Source: Flavisolibacter ginsengisoli DSM 18119 (GTDB taxonomy: Bacteria > Bacteroidota > Bacteroidia > Chitinophagales > Chitinophagaceae). From it: a DNA stretch of 64,000 nucleotides. Under the pieces are notes generated by a model. That model made no database searches. It was not told the DNA's origin and saw only the letters and a list, made by a program, of their open reading frames with translations. The stretch is from assembly GCF_900129295.1 (NCBI RefSeq), contig NZ_FQUU01000009.1:62001-126000 (forward strand), in the 5' to 3' direction. Shown here one piece after another: positions 1 through 7,421 of this stretch (the stretch's first letter is position 1; each line of letters starts with the position of its first letter). The position numbers and the translations under genes were made by a program.

Positions 1-629
1 TCTCTTTAAAACAATTGCTGAAAAACAAATACGGTGATATCTATACTGTTCACCGTTTAGATAAAGGCACCAGTGGCGTGGTAGTTTTTGCGAAACATGA
101 AGCTGCCCACAAACAACTATCCCAGCAGTTTGAATCAAGAGAAACCAATAAGGTCTATAATGGACTGGTGATGGGTGTGCCAGCCGAAGTTTCGGGGGTT
201 ATCAATGAACCCATTTCAGAACATCCCTCCAAAAAGGGGGTAATGACTGTTTATAAAAAAGGCAAAGAAAGCATTACAGAGTATGAAGTGCTACAGCCAT
301 TCAGGATCTTTTCCTGGATGCAGTTCAGGATATTAACAGGCAGAACCCACCAGATCAGGGTGCATATGAAACATCTTGGACATCCTATAGTTTGTGATGA
401 CCTGTATGGTGACGGCAAACCAGTTTTTATTTCCCAGCTTAAATCTAATTACAAACTATCCCAATCTATGGATGAAGAACGGCCATTGTTAAATCGATTG
501 GCTTTGCATTCGGCACAATTAAGCTTTACGGGCTTGCTGGGGAAGCCATATGTGCTTGAAGCACCACTTCCAAAAGACCTGAGAGCTATCCTGCAACAGT
601 TGACCAAATGGTCTGAGCGAAGAAGATAA
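1..629 (+). CDS. RluA-family 23S/tRNA pseudouridine synthase, 5' end outside window
   Basis: This is the C-terminal part of a pseudouridine synthase of the RluA/RsuA superfamily, which isomerises uridine in structured RNA. The reading frame is open from base 3, so the true start lies upstream of the window. The HRLDKGTSG motif (bases ~50-76) carries the catalytic Asp and is the RluA signature. GRTHQIRVHMKHLGHP further on is the second conserved block. The stop is followed by a strong bidirectional hairpin at 646-675. Which RNA position it modifies cannot be told from the sequence. Confidence 0.9.
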   Translation, partial: SLKQLLKNKYGDIYTVHRLDKGTSGVVVFAKHEAAHKQLSQQFESRETNKVYNGLVMGVPAEVSGVINEPISEHPSKKGVMTVYKKGKESITEYEVLQPFRIFSWMQFRILTGRTHQIRVHMKHLGHPIVCDDLYGDGKPVFISQLKSNYKLSQSMDEERPLLNRLALHSAQLSFTGLLGKPYVLEAPLPKDLRAILQQLTKWSERRR

Positions 630-645
630 AAGTTTACACATAAAA

Positions 646-675
646 AAAGAGTCTTCCATTTGGGGAAGACTCTTT
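646..675. terminator. bidirectional intrinsic terminator
   Basis: A perfect 12-bp stem, AAAGAGTCTTCC (646-657) with GGAAGACTCTTT (664-675), encloses a 6-base loop. A-runs lie on the left and T-rich sequence on the right. It sits between the convergent pseudouridine synthase and peroxiredoxin genes and can serve both. Confidence 0.85.
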
Positions 676-687
676 AGTATTTTGAGA

Positions 688-1335
688 TCATTTTTTAGCA
701 TCACCTTCAGGTACAGGTGTATATCTAAGGTAAGGTTTTACCTCTCTCACACCTTTAGGAAATCTCTTAATAGCATCTTCTGTGGAAATTGAAGGAACTA
801 CAATAACGTCTTCACCACGCTCCCAGTTGGCAGGGGTAGCTACGCTGTGATTGGCAGTTAACTGCAGTGAATCAATTACGCGTAATACCTCGTTGAAATT
901 TCTTCCCGTGGAAGCAGGGTAAGTGATCGTTAATTTAAGCGTTTTATCTGGTCCAATTACATACAATGAACGCACTGTAGCTGTTGCTGATGCATTGGGG
1001 TGGATCATATCATATAATGTGGCTACTTCCCTGTTCTCATCTGCAATGATAGGGAAATCCACCTGGCAATTTTGAGTTTCATTGATATCCTTGACCCAGC
1101 CTTTATGTTTATCCAACGGATCAACACTAACGGCAAGCACCTTCACGTTACGCTTTGCAAATTCTTCTTTCAATAAAGCAGTTCTTCCCAGCTCGGTTGT
1201 GCACACAGGTGTATAGTCGGCAGGGTGAGAAAATAAAACGCCCCAGCTGTCACCGAGGTATTCATAAAAATCAATGTCTCCTTCTGTAGTTGATGCTTTG
1301 AAGTTGGGGACTTTGTCTCCAAGATGTAAACTCAT
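688..1335 (-). CDS. Peroxiredoxin, Prx6 (1-Cys) type
   Basis: This is a thiol peroxidase that reduces hydrogen peroxide and alkyl hydroperoxides in the cytoplasm. At 215 aa it has the length of the Prx6 subfamily, longer than AhpC. The peroxidatic Cys45 is in HPADYTPVCTTELG, with the conserved Thr and Pro just before it. A Prx6-type C-terminal domain follows (residues ~160-215). It is the last of four leftward genes dealing with redox and metal stress (superoxide dismutase, CDF exporter, OsmC, peroxiredoxin). A hairpin at 1353-1369 separates it from osmC, so it may have its own promoter. Confidence 0.92.
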   Translation of the reverse strand: MSLHLGDKVPNFKASTTEGDIDFYEYLGDSWGVLFSHPADYTPVCTTELGRTALLKEEFAKRNVKVLAVSVDPLDKHKGWVKDINETQNCQVDFPIIADENREVATLYDMIHPNASATATVRSLYVIGPDKTLKLTITYPASTGRNFNEVLRVIDSLQLTANHSVATPANWERGEDVIVVPSISTEDAIKRFPKGVREVKPYLRYTPVPEGDAKK

Positions 1336-1352
1336 AAAAAATAAATGTTTGG

Positions 1353-1369
1353 GCCTGCCATGTGCAGGC
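1353..1369 (-). terminator. small hairpin after the OsmC gene
   Basis: GCCTGC (1353-1358) pairs with GCAGGC (1364-1369) around a 5-base loop. It lies between the osmC stop and the peroxiredoxin start on the minus strand. The stem is short and the T-tract weak, so it is a possible partial terminator. Confidence 0.45.
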
Positions 1370-1385
1370 TGGTTAATAAAATAAA

Positions 1386-1775
1386 TTACTCCGTAATCAG
1401 GATTTCATAATCGATACGGGAATTCTTATTTAGCATAGCAGCAACCCCACAATATTTTTCCAGTGACAAATCTATGGCCTTCTTTATCTTTTCCCTGTAT
1501 TCTTCTTCCGTTTTTAACTTATACGTAAGATGAATGGTTTTAAAAACTCTTGGATGCTCATCAGTTTGCTCGGCTTCAGCATCTATTTCAAGGCTTGCGA
1601 ATGGTACCCGCATTTTCTCGAGGATATCTACTACATCAATGCCGGTACATCCTGCCAGCCCGGTTAATAATAAAGCTTTCGGGCTAAAGCCTGTTGAGCC
1701 ATCTATTTGAATGGTGGAACTATTCTGAACACTATCAAAAGCATGGGCTGTTTTCCAGGTAGTTATTGTTTTCAT
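1386..1775 (-). CDS. OsmC-family peroxidase-like protein
   Basis: The protein is 129 aa, typical of the OsmC/YhfA group, which either reduces organic hydroperoxides or acts as a related thiol protein. The two family cysteines are present: Cys43 in GLAGCTGIDV and Cys109 in LEKYCGV. The start overlaps the stop of the upstream CDF transporter by 4 bases (ATGA), so the two are translationally coupled. The exact substrate is unknown; the short YhfA-like form is often not a classical Ohr. Confidence 0.88.
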   Translation of the reverse strand: MKTITTWKTAHAFDSVQNSSTIQIDGSTGFSPKALLLTGLAGCTGIDVVDILEKMRVPFASLEIDAEAEQTDEHPRVFKTIHLTYKLKTEEEYREKIKKAIDLSLEKYCGVAAMLNKNSRIDYEILITE

Positions 1776-2791
1776 TTTGAAGCTTCCTCAAGGTCTTTTA
1801 AAGTATGTTTTTCATTCTGCAGGGAATTATCCAGGGTCCATTCAACAGTTTGTTTAAAGCTATGCTGCCTTACAGGACAATCATTCTTTTTACAGATATG
1901 ACACTGAAAATATAGACAACCATCATTGTGAACAAAAAGTTCAAGCGATTCTCCAAAATTACCACGGATGAGTTTTCCCAATTCATCTATTTCAAAGTGC
2001 GCCTGGTGAATATTAAAATACCAGGGAACGGTAAGGTGACAGTCAAGGTGCAGCACATTACCATATTTAATGACCCTGAGGTTATGCAGGTCTACCCAAT
2101 TGTCACGACGGTTCTTTTCAAGCAGTTCTACCATTTTATCCAGCAATTTCATATCTGCTTCATCCATGATGCCGGCAAGTGAAGCCCTAATGATCTTATA
2201 CCCTGTATAAACTATAAAGATACCAAAGCCAATAGCTACCACACCGTCAATCCAAAGGAAATGAGTTACTGAAATAAGTATTAAACCTGCAATGATGCCT
2301 GCGGTTGAATAAGTGTCTGATTGAAGATGTTTCCCACTGGCGATCAGGGCCAAAGAATTATTTCTCTTTCCCTGGCTCAGCGATAAGTATCCTAATATCC
2401 AGTTGATGATAGCTGTACCTCCAATTAAATAGATACCAACATCAAGCTTTTGAATAGGTACAGGTGCAATAAAGTTTTTGGCAGCACTGTAGATGATCAG
2501 AATTCCGGCAGACAATACCAATGTTCCCTCTACTGCGGCTGAAATAAATTCTGCTTTACCATGGCCATAAGGATGGTCTATATCACGTGGTTTGGCAGAG
2601 ACATATAAACTGTATAAACCAATAAATCCAGCCACTACATTCACAATACTTTCCAATGCATCTGTAAGCACCGAAACAGAATTGGTAAGGTAGTAAGCAA
2701 CAAACTTGGCAACCAGTAATATTGAGGAAGCAATAGCTATAAGGCGTTGCAACCTGAGGTTGCTGTTACCAGTCTTCTGTGTTTCAGGCAA
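1772..2791 (-). CDS. Cation diffusion facilitator (CDF) metal exporter with Cys-rich tail
   Basis: This is an inner-membrane divalent-metal/proton antiporter of 339 aa. The N-terminal ~200 residues hold about six membrane segments. Asp44 in VLTDALES and His155/Asp159 in GKHLQSD match the metal-site positions in TM2 and TM5, and HPYGHGK is the usual intracellular loop motif. A cytoplasmic domain follows. The C-terminus carries Cys292, Cys297, Cys300, Cys305 and His310, an extra cysteine cluster that could bind metal. It overlaps osmC by 4 bases. Zn, Fe and Mn are all possible cargoes. Confidence 0.9.
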   Translation of the reverse strand: MPETQKTGNSNLRLQRLIAIASSILLVAKFVAYYLTNSVSVLTDALESIVNVVAGFIGLYSLYVSAKPRDIDHPYGHGKAEFISAAVEGTLVLSAGILIIYSAAKNFIAPVPIQKLDVGIYLIGGTAIINWILGYLSLSQGKRNNSLALIASGKHLQSDTYSTAGIIAGLILISVTHFLWIDGVVAIGFGIFIVYTGYKIIRASLAGIMDEADMKLLDKMVELLEKNRRDNWVDLHNLRVIKYGNVLHLDCHLTVPWYFNIHQAHFEIDELGKLIRGNFGESLELFVHNDGCLYFQCHICKKNDCPVRQHSFKQTVEWTLDNSLQNEKHTLKDLEEASK

Positions 2792-2818
2792 AATGGAAGC
2801 TTAAAAAGTTTCTAAAGA

Positions 2819-3559
2819 TTAAATAGCACTTTGATACCTGTCCTGTATGTAATTCCAGTTTACCACTTTCCACCAATTATTGATATAATCAGCTCTTTTA
2901 TTCTGATAACGCAGGTAATAGGCATGCTCCCAAACATCAAGACCTAATAATGGATATCCTTTTATTTCAGCTATATCCATTATGGGATTATCCTGGTTAG
3001 GCGTAGATCCTATGCGAAGTTTTTTATCATGGTCAAGAAAAAGCCAGGCCCATCCACTTCCGAATCGGTTCTTACCCGCATCTGAAAACTGGGTTCTAAA
3101 AGTCTCAAAGGAGCCAAAACTGTCTGCAATAGCAGCCCCCAATTTTCCTTCTGGGTTTCCACCACCCTTTGGTGACATGGATTTCCAGAATAATTCATGG
3201 TTGTAATGACCACCTGCATTGTTGCGCATCTTGGTGGAATATTTTTTTATGTTAGCCAGCACATCTTCCAATGGCTTATTCATATTCACTCCTTCTGTCT
3301 GTGCCGCATCCTGGAGGTTTTTGGCATATCCTGCCGCATGCTTCGTATAATGAATCTCCATTGTTTGTGCATCAATGGCTTCGGTCAAGGCATTGTAACC
3401 ATAAGGCAATGGCTCCTGGTTGAATCCTATATTGTCCTTGCGGGAAGAATTTTTGGATAAAACGGAGCAGGCGGATAAAATGGTTGAACCCACACAAATT
3501 CCTAATCCTGCTTTTCCGGTTGTACTGATGAAATCTCGTCTTGTGGATAAGGGTGCCAT
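2819..3559 (-). CDS. Fe/Mn superoxide dismutase, exported
   Basis: The enzyme converts superoxide to oxygen and hydrogen peroxide. All four metal ligands are visible: His70, His121 in NHELFW, Asp208 and His212 in DVWEHAYY. Unlike the usual ~200-aa cytoplasmic enzyme, this one has a ~45-residue extension. STRRDF (residues 5-10) resembles a Tat signal, then comes a hydrophobic stretch and a lipobox-like ILSAC ending at Cys31. It is therefore probably a periplasm-facing lipoprotein folded before export. Fe or Mn specificity cannot be decided here. Confidence 0.92.
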   Translation of the reverse strand: MAPLSTRRDFISTTGKAGLGICVGSTILSACSVLSKNSSRKDNIGFNQEPLPYGYNALTEAIDAQTMEIHYTKHAAGYAKNLQDAAQTEGVNMNKPLEDVLANIKKYSTKMRNNAGGHYNHELFWKSMSPKGGGNPEGKLGAAIADSFGSFETFRTQFSDAGKNRFGSGWAWLFLDHDKKLRIGSTPNQDNPIMDIAEIKGYPLLGLDVWEHAYYLRYQNKRADYINNWWKVVNWNYIQDRYQSAI

Positions 3560-3594
3560 AATTTTTTTTGTGAAATTACTAAAATTAGAAGAGG

Positions 3595-5016
3595 TCAGTT
3601 TTTTTCACGAAGCGCTTTTATTTTCCTGCTGATCCTGTTGTAAAATTCCTTACTGAATAATTGCGAATCACGCATAGCTTTATACGTAAGGAAGATTCCA
3701 ATAGGAACAAGGAAAAAAGTTGACATCCACATGCCGATCCTTGGATCCATACTGCCTTCCTTTGCAAATTTTTCTCCCGTAGTGCTACTAAAATAAAATA
3801 GCATGAAGAAGATAATAGCGAAAACAAGTGGGCTACCTAAGCCACCTTTCCTGATGATGGAACCCAGGGGCGCACCGATGAGGAAAAGCACCAGGCAGGC
3901 AACAGAAAGAGATATTTTCCGGTGCCATTCTATCTGGTGCTGACGCAGGTTGCGCTGCAGATCTTCATATTGTGCTAAAATGATTTCATTGCTTCCTTTC
4001 AAAGAATTGATACGATTGCCTGCCTTTTGATGAACCAGCGCCTTGATGCTATCTGGAATTAGTTGTTCAAAACTGCGGGCCTTAACAGGTGTTGCTTTGC
4101 CTTTCCAGTTGCTGTCAAGAAACCTACTGAAAGGAAGAAAGCCAAAAACATCTGTCTTTACCCTGCCCGCCATTAGTTTGTTCACCTTTTCGATAGAATC
4201 AATAGCCACGCCCAATTGGCGCATACTAAGCATACGGGCATTATTCTTATTTACACTGTCGGCCGTTCGTTGCTGTAGTCCGAATGAGCCAAGGTCAAAT
4301 TGTCTTTTATATTCTTTAAATCCCAGGCGTATAAAGTCAGAAGTTGCAGATGTGCCTGACCCCCTTTCTTCATAACGCCAGCCATTTTTAAGGATAAACT
4401 CCATATACCGCTTGTTTTCCGATATACGCATGACCCCATCTGAGGCAATAATGAAGTTATCCTGGATTCCATTGGATTGTTCGTAAATGATAATATTCTT
4501 AATGATACTGTCATTCTTTTCCTTTTGTCCAATTTTGATGGCAAAGCCACTTAGCTTATCATAAAATACTCCTTCCTTCAGATCAAAAGAAGGTTTTGCA
4601 TATACAATATCAGCCAAAAGAGTACGTGATTTCAGGTTGGCTACCGGTATGATATAGTTGGAAAACAAGAAGGCTATGCCGCAAATAAAAAGCGTTACAA
4701 CAAACAATGGTCTCATAAACCGAAGCAGTGATATGCCCGCAGACTTGATGGCTATAAGCTCATAGCTTTCCCCAAGGTTTCCAAATGTCATCAGGGAAGA
4801 GAGCAATACGGCCAGGGGAAGCGCTAACGGCACCAGCACTGCACTTTGGTACCAGATGAATTCGAGGATAATGCCAGTGCTCAGCCCTTTACCAACAAAA
4901 TCATCTATATAAAGCCAGAAGAATTGCATGACCAACACCAGTACCGTAATAAAGAAGGTAGCGACAAAAGGGCCAATGAATGCCTTAATAATAAGTTTGT
5001 CAAGTTTTTTGATCAC
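3595..5016 (-). CDS. LptF/LptG-family (YjgP/YjgQ) permease
   Basis: This is an inner-membrane subunit of the LptBFGC-type transporter that extracts lipopolysaccharide toward the outer membrane. Membrane segments sit at the N-terminus (from ~residue 15) and in the last ~120 residues, with a large periplasmic domain between them, as in LptF/G. The frame could extend to a TTG at 5058. However, a perfect minus-strand -7 box (TATTTTTG, complement of 5056-5063) implies transcription starts near 5050, so the GTG at 5016 is preferred (473 aa). LptF and LptG cannot be told apart with confidence. Confidence 0.85.
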   Translation of the reverse strand: MIKKLDKLIIKAFIGPFVATFFITVLVLVMQFFWLYIDDFVGKGLSTGIILEFIWYQSAVLVPLALPLAVLLSSLMTFGNLGESYELIAIKSAGISLLRFMRPLFVVTLFICGIAFLFSNYIIPVANLKSRTLLADIVYAKPSFDLKEGVFYDKLSGFAIKIGQKEKNDSIIKNIIIYEQSNGIQDNFIIASDGVMRISENKRYMEFILKNGWRYEERGSGTSATSDFIRLGFKEYKRQFDLGSFGLQQRTADSVNKNNARMLSMRQLGVAIDSIEKVNKLMAGRVKTDVFGFLPFSRFLDSNWKGKATPVKARSFEQLIPDSIKALVHQKAGNRINSLKGSNEIILAQYEDLQRNLRQHQIEWHRKISLSVACLVLFLIGAPLGSIIRKGGLGSPLVFAIIFFMLFYFSSTTGEKFAKEGSMDPRIGMWMSTFFLVPIGIFLTYKAMRDSQLFSKEFYNRISRKIKALREKN

Positions 5017-5045
5017 TATGGCAACTGGTTTAAATAATTTTATAG

Positions 5046-5636
5046 ATGCAAGGTTCAAAAATACAGCTTTCAGAGAGTGAGTTAGAACTGGCTTGTAATG
5101 CAGGTATCATCTTAACAAAAAATAGTATCATCAGCAAGACCATTGCATTACTTGGATCAGTAGAGGAATCTATCGCAGAACAAACGGACAGGGGGAGATT
5201 GTTCAGCATATCACCCAAGATCTCACGTGGTGAATATTATGAGGGCCTTCCTTATGTGGTTTTGGATTACCCGCGTTACTCAAGATCTCCGGACCTGTGT
5301 TTTATAAGGGCCATGTTCTGGTGGGGTCATTTTTTCAGCAGCACATTGCAACTTTCAGGCAATATCAAAACAAAATATATCCAGGCTATTGAAGCGTCAT
5401 ATGGTATACTGGCAGAAAAGGAATATTATATAGGCATCAACACTGACCCCTGGCAACATCACTTTGAGGATAACAATTATGTACCGATCCGAACCTTGTC
5501 TGCGGGTGCCTTCCAGGCAATACTTATGGAACAGGAACATATAAAAATTGCTGCAAAATTGCCATTATTGGAATGGCAACATGCAGCAGGCTTCATGATC
5601 AATAGCTGGAACCTCTTGGCTGGATTAATTACCTAA
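5046..5636 (+). CDS. Conserved hypothetical protein, Bacteroidota type
   Basis: This 196-aa soluble protein has no signal peptide, no clear membrane segment and no motif I recognise. Aromatic-rich stretches (DYPRYSRSPDL, FWWGHFFSS, DPWQHHFEDNNY) suggest a compact folded domain. It starts only 29 bases from the divergent LptF/G gene and overlaps that gene's promoter region. Its 3' end overlaps the convergent START-like gene by 12 bases. The neighbour suggests an envelope-related role, but this is inference only. Confidence 0.75.
   Translation: MQGSKIQLSESELELACNAGIILTKNSIISKTIALLGSVEESIAEQTDRGRLFSISPKISRGEYYEGLPYVVLDYPRYSRSPDLCFIRAMFWWGHFFSSTLQLSGNIKTKYIQAIEASYGILAEKEYYIGINTDPWQHHFEDNNYVPIRTLSAGAFQAILMEQEHIKIAAKLPLLEWQHAAGFMINSWNLLAGLIT
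5056..5063 (-). promoter_or_regulatory. TANNTTTG -7 promoter box for the LptF/G gene
   Basis: The minus strand reads TATTTTTG, a perfect match to the Bacteroidota -7 consensus. It lies inside the first codons of the divergent gene at 5046 and about 39 bases before the proposed GTG start at 5016. No clear -33 element was seen. Confidence 0.5.
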
Positions 5637-6005
5637 ACGGTGAAAGAGGTCCTTCACCTGGTGATCCCATAACATGCTTTGATCCTTGATCTCTTTTTTC
5701 TCAGCGAAATCTTTAATGACCAAAATCGTCTGGTTGGTTACCTCAGATTTTTCTATAGCGAATTCAAAATATTCGTCCTTAGGTGCATGCGACCAATGAA
5801 AGCGTATAAATTTTTCTTCTTCCTGGTCTAATACTTCAGCCGTATCTTCTGAACCATTCCAGGAAAAGCTAAAAGTCCCATCTTCATCATCCACTTTATC
5901 AGCAAACCACTCCTGTAATCCGGAGGAGGTGGCCAGAAAGTCATAAAGGATAGTTGGTGAACATCTCACAGGATATTCTAAGGTGTAAAGTTGTTTTTTG
6001 CTCAT
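5625..6005 (-). CDS. START-like domain protein (SRPBCC fold)
   Basis: This 126-aa protein matches the small START-like/AHSA1-like group common in Bacteroidota. Recognisable blocks are the N-terminal strand ending YPVRCSPTILYDFLAT, the helix with GLQEWFADKV, and DGTFSFSWNG. The SRPBCC fold makes a hydrophobic pocket for lipids or other ligands; the ligand here is unknown. The last 12 bases overlap the convergent gene at 5046. Confidence 0.8.
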   Translation of the reverse strand: MSKKQLYTLEYPVRCSPTILYDFLATSSGLQEWFADKVDDEDGTFSFSWNGSEDTAEVLDQEEEKFIRFHWSHAPKDEYFEFAIEKSEVTNQTILVIKDFAEKKEIKDQSMLWDHQVKDLFHRLGN

Positions 6006-6067
6006 CTTGCTTATCTAAGGCTGCAATAATAGAGAATTAATCAATTAAGCAAAATTTTTTTACCCCT

Positions 6068-6159
6068 ATTTGGACTAGTTTACACAGTAATAATTTGGAC
6101 AAATCCAAAAAAACTTGAAAAAATATTTTTTTCATATAGGCCTTTTTGTTAATTTGGAT
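6068..6159. promoter_or_regulatory. cluster of TTTGGA repeats upstream of rpoD
   Basis: ATTTGGAC occurs at 6068-6075 and 6093-6100, and ATTTGGAT at 6152-6159. A reverse copy TCCAAA (6104-6109) makes the inverted repeat TTTGGACAAATCCAAA at 6094-6109. The spacing and symmetry look like operator sites for the rpoD promoter. The rest of the 6006-6279 gap is A/T-rich with no gene. Confidence 0.35.
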
Positions 6160-6279
6160 GAATAGATCAGCAATAGGCTGATATGAAGAACCAGAACTGT
6201 GATGGATATTTTGGGATAATTCCAAAACTAACTAAAACCTAAATCTTAAAAATAACCATCTAAAACCAATCCTATGAGT

Positions 6280-7149
6280 ATGCGTCAACTCAAGATCACG
6301 AAGTCTATTACGAATCGTGAATCTCAAAGCCTCGAGAAGTACCTCCAAGAAATTGGCAAGGTAGAACTCATCACACCGGAAGAAGAAGTCCGACTAGCAA
6401 GATTGATCAAACAAGGCGACCAGCCTGCACTGGATCGTTTGACAAAAGCAAACCTGCGTTTCGTCGTGTCTGTTGCAAAACAGTATCAAAACCAGGGGCT
6501 GTCTCTTCCCGATCTCATCAATGAAGGAAACCTGGGACTGATCAAAGCAGCACAACGCTTTGATGAAACCAAGGGTTTCAAGTTTATCTCTTATGCTGTT
6601 TGGTGGATCCGTCAATCCATTCTCCAGGCATTGGCTGAGCAAGCCCGGATTGTTCGCCTTCCTTTAAACAAGGTAGGTTTGACCAATCGTATTCAAAAGG
6701 CTTTCTCCCAACTGGAACAGGAATTTGAACGTGAGCCCTCAGCTGAAGAATTAGCAGACCTGCTCAATATGGAGCTGGAGGAAGTTACTTCTTCACTGGG
6801 TATCAATGCACGTCACGTAAGTGTTGACACTCCTTTATCTGAAGGCGAGGAAAGCACTTTACTGGATGTGTTGGAAAACACCAATGCTGAAAAAACAGAT
6901 GCCGCGCTTGATCACCACCAGTCTTTAAAAACTGAGATCGACCGCTCCCTTACAACACTTACCGAAAGGCAAAAGGAAGTCATCTGCTATTTCTTTGGTA
7001 TTGGAGTAGACCATCCACTGAGCCTTGAAGACATTGGTGAGAAATTTAACCTGACCAGGGAAAGAGTTCGCCAGATCAAGGACAAGGCCATTACCAAACT
7101 TAGGTCTACCCAAAAGTGCAATTTATTGCGTAGTTATTTAGGGGCTTAA
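6280..7149 (+). CDS. rpoD: Primary sigma factor RpoD (SigA), short Bacteroidota form
   Basis: This housekeeping sigma-70 factor directs RNA polymerase to the atypical Bacteroidota promoters. At ~289 aa it lacks the long region 1.1 and the spacer seen in Proteobacteria. Region 1.2 begins with [15 protein letters not shown]. Region 2 includes [20 protein letters not shown] and [13 protein letters not shown]. Region 4.2 is [20 protein letters not shown]. The start MRQLKI at 6280 is the family's usual one; an ATG two codons upstream (6274) is also possible. It is followed by a strong terminator at 7195-7222. Confidence 0.96.
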   Translation: MRQLKITKSITNRESQSLEKYLQEIGKVELITPEEEVRLARLIKQGDQPALDRLTKANLRFVVSVAKQYQNQGLSLPDLINEGNLGLIKAAQRFDETKGFKFISYAVWWIRQSILQALAEQARIVRLPLNKVGLTNRIQKAFSQLEQEFEREPSAEELADLLNMELEEVTSSLGINARHVSVDTPLSEGEESTLLDVLENTNAEKTDAALDHHQSLKTEIDRSLTTLTERQKEVICYFFGIGVDHPLSLEDIGEKFNLTRERVRQIKDKAITKLRSTQKCNLLRSYLGA

Positions 7150-7173
7150 GCGTTTTCCATCCATCATCCTTGT

Positions 7174-7181
7174 TATCTTTG
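7174..7181 (+). promoter_or_regulatory. TANNTTTG match between rpoD and ffh
   Basis: TATCTTTG matches the -7 consensus exactly. Transcription would start near 7187-7190, immediately before the terminator hairpin at 7195. It may be a chance match, or a promoter whose transcript is attenuated at once. Confidence 0.25.
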
Positions 7182-7194
7182 CGCAAACTTGTTT

Positions 7195-7222
7195 AGAGTG
7201 AACTTAGGTTCACTCTTTTTTT
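7195..7222 (+). terminator. intrinsic terminator after rpoD
   Basis: AGAGTGAAC (7195-7203) pairs with GTTCACTCT (7208-7216) around loop TTAG, followed by a run of seven T. A second smaller hairpin follows: CCCCG (7234-7238) with CGGGG (7246-7250). Confidence 0.9.
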
Positions 7223-7421
7223 ATCACTTAAATCCCCGATTTTACCGGGGTAGTAAGTTGATAAAAAGCTCTTTTAACCAAATTGTTAATTACTTAAAAA
7301 TATTTGATTTAGAGTAAGGATTGTTATTATGCTTTACAACTGGGGGCTGTATTTCCAAAAGGTTTAAGAACATGCATAAGGATAACCTAATAATCTATCC
7401 TAAATCATTAAATACACGATT

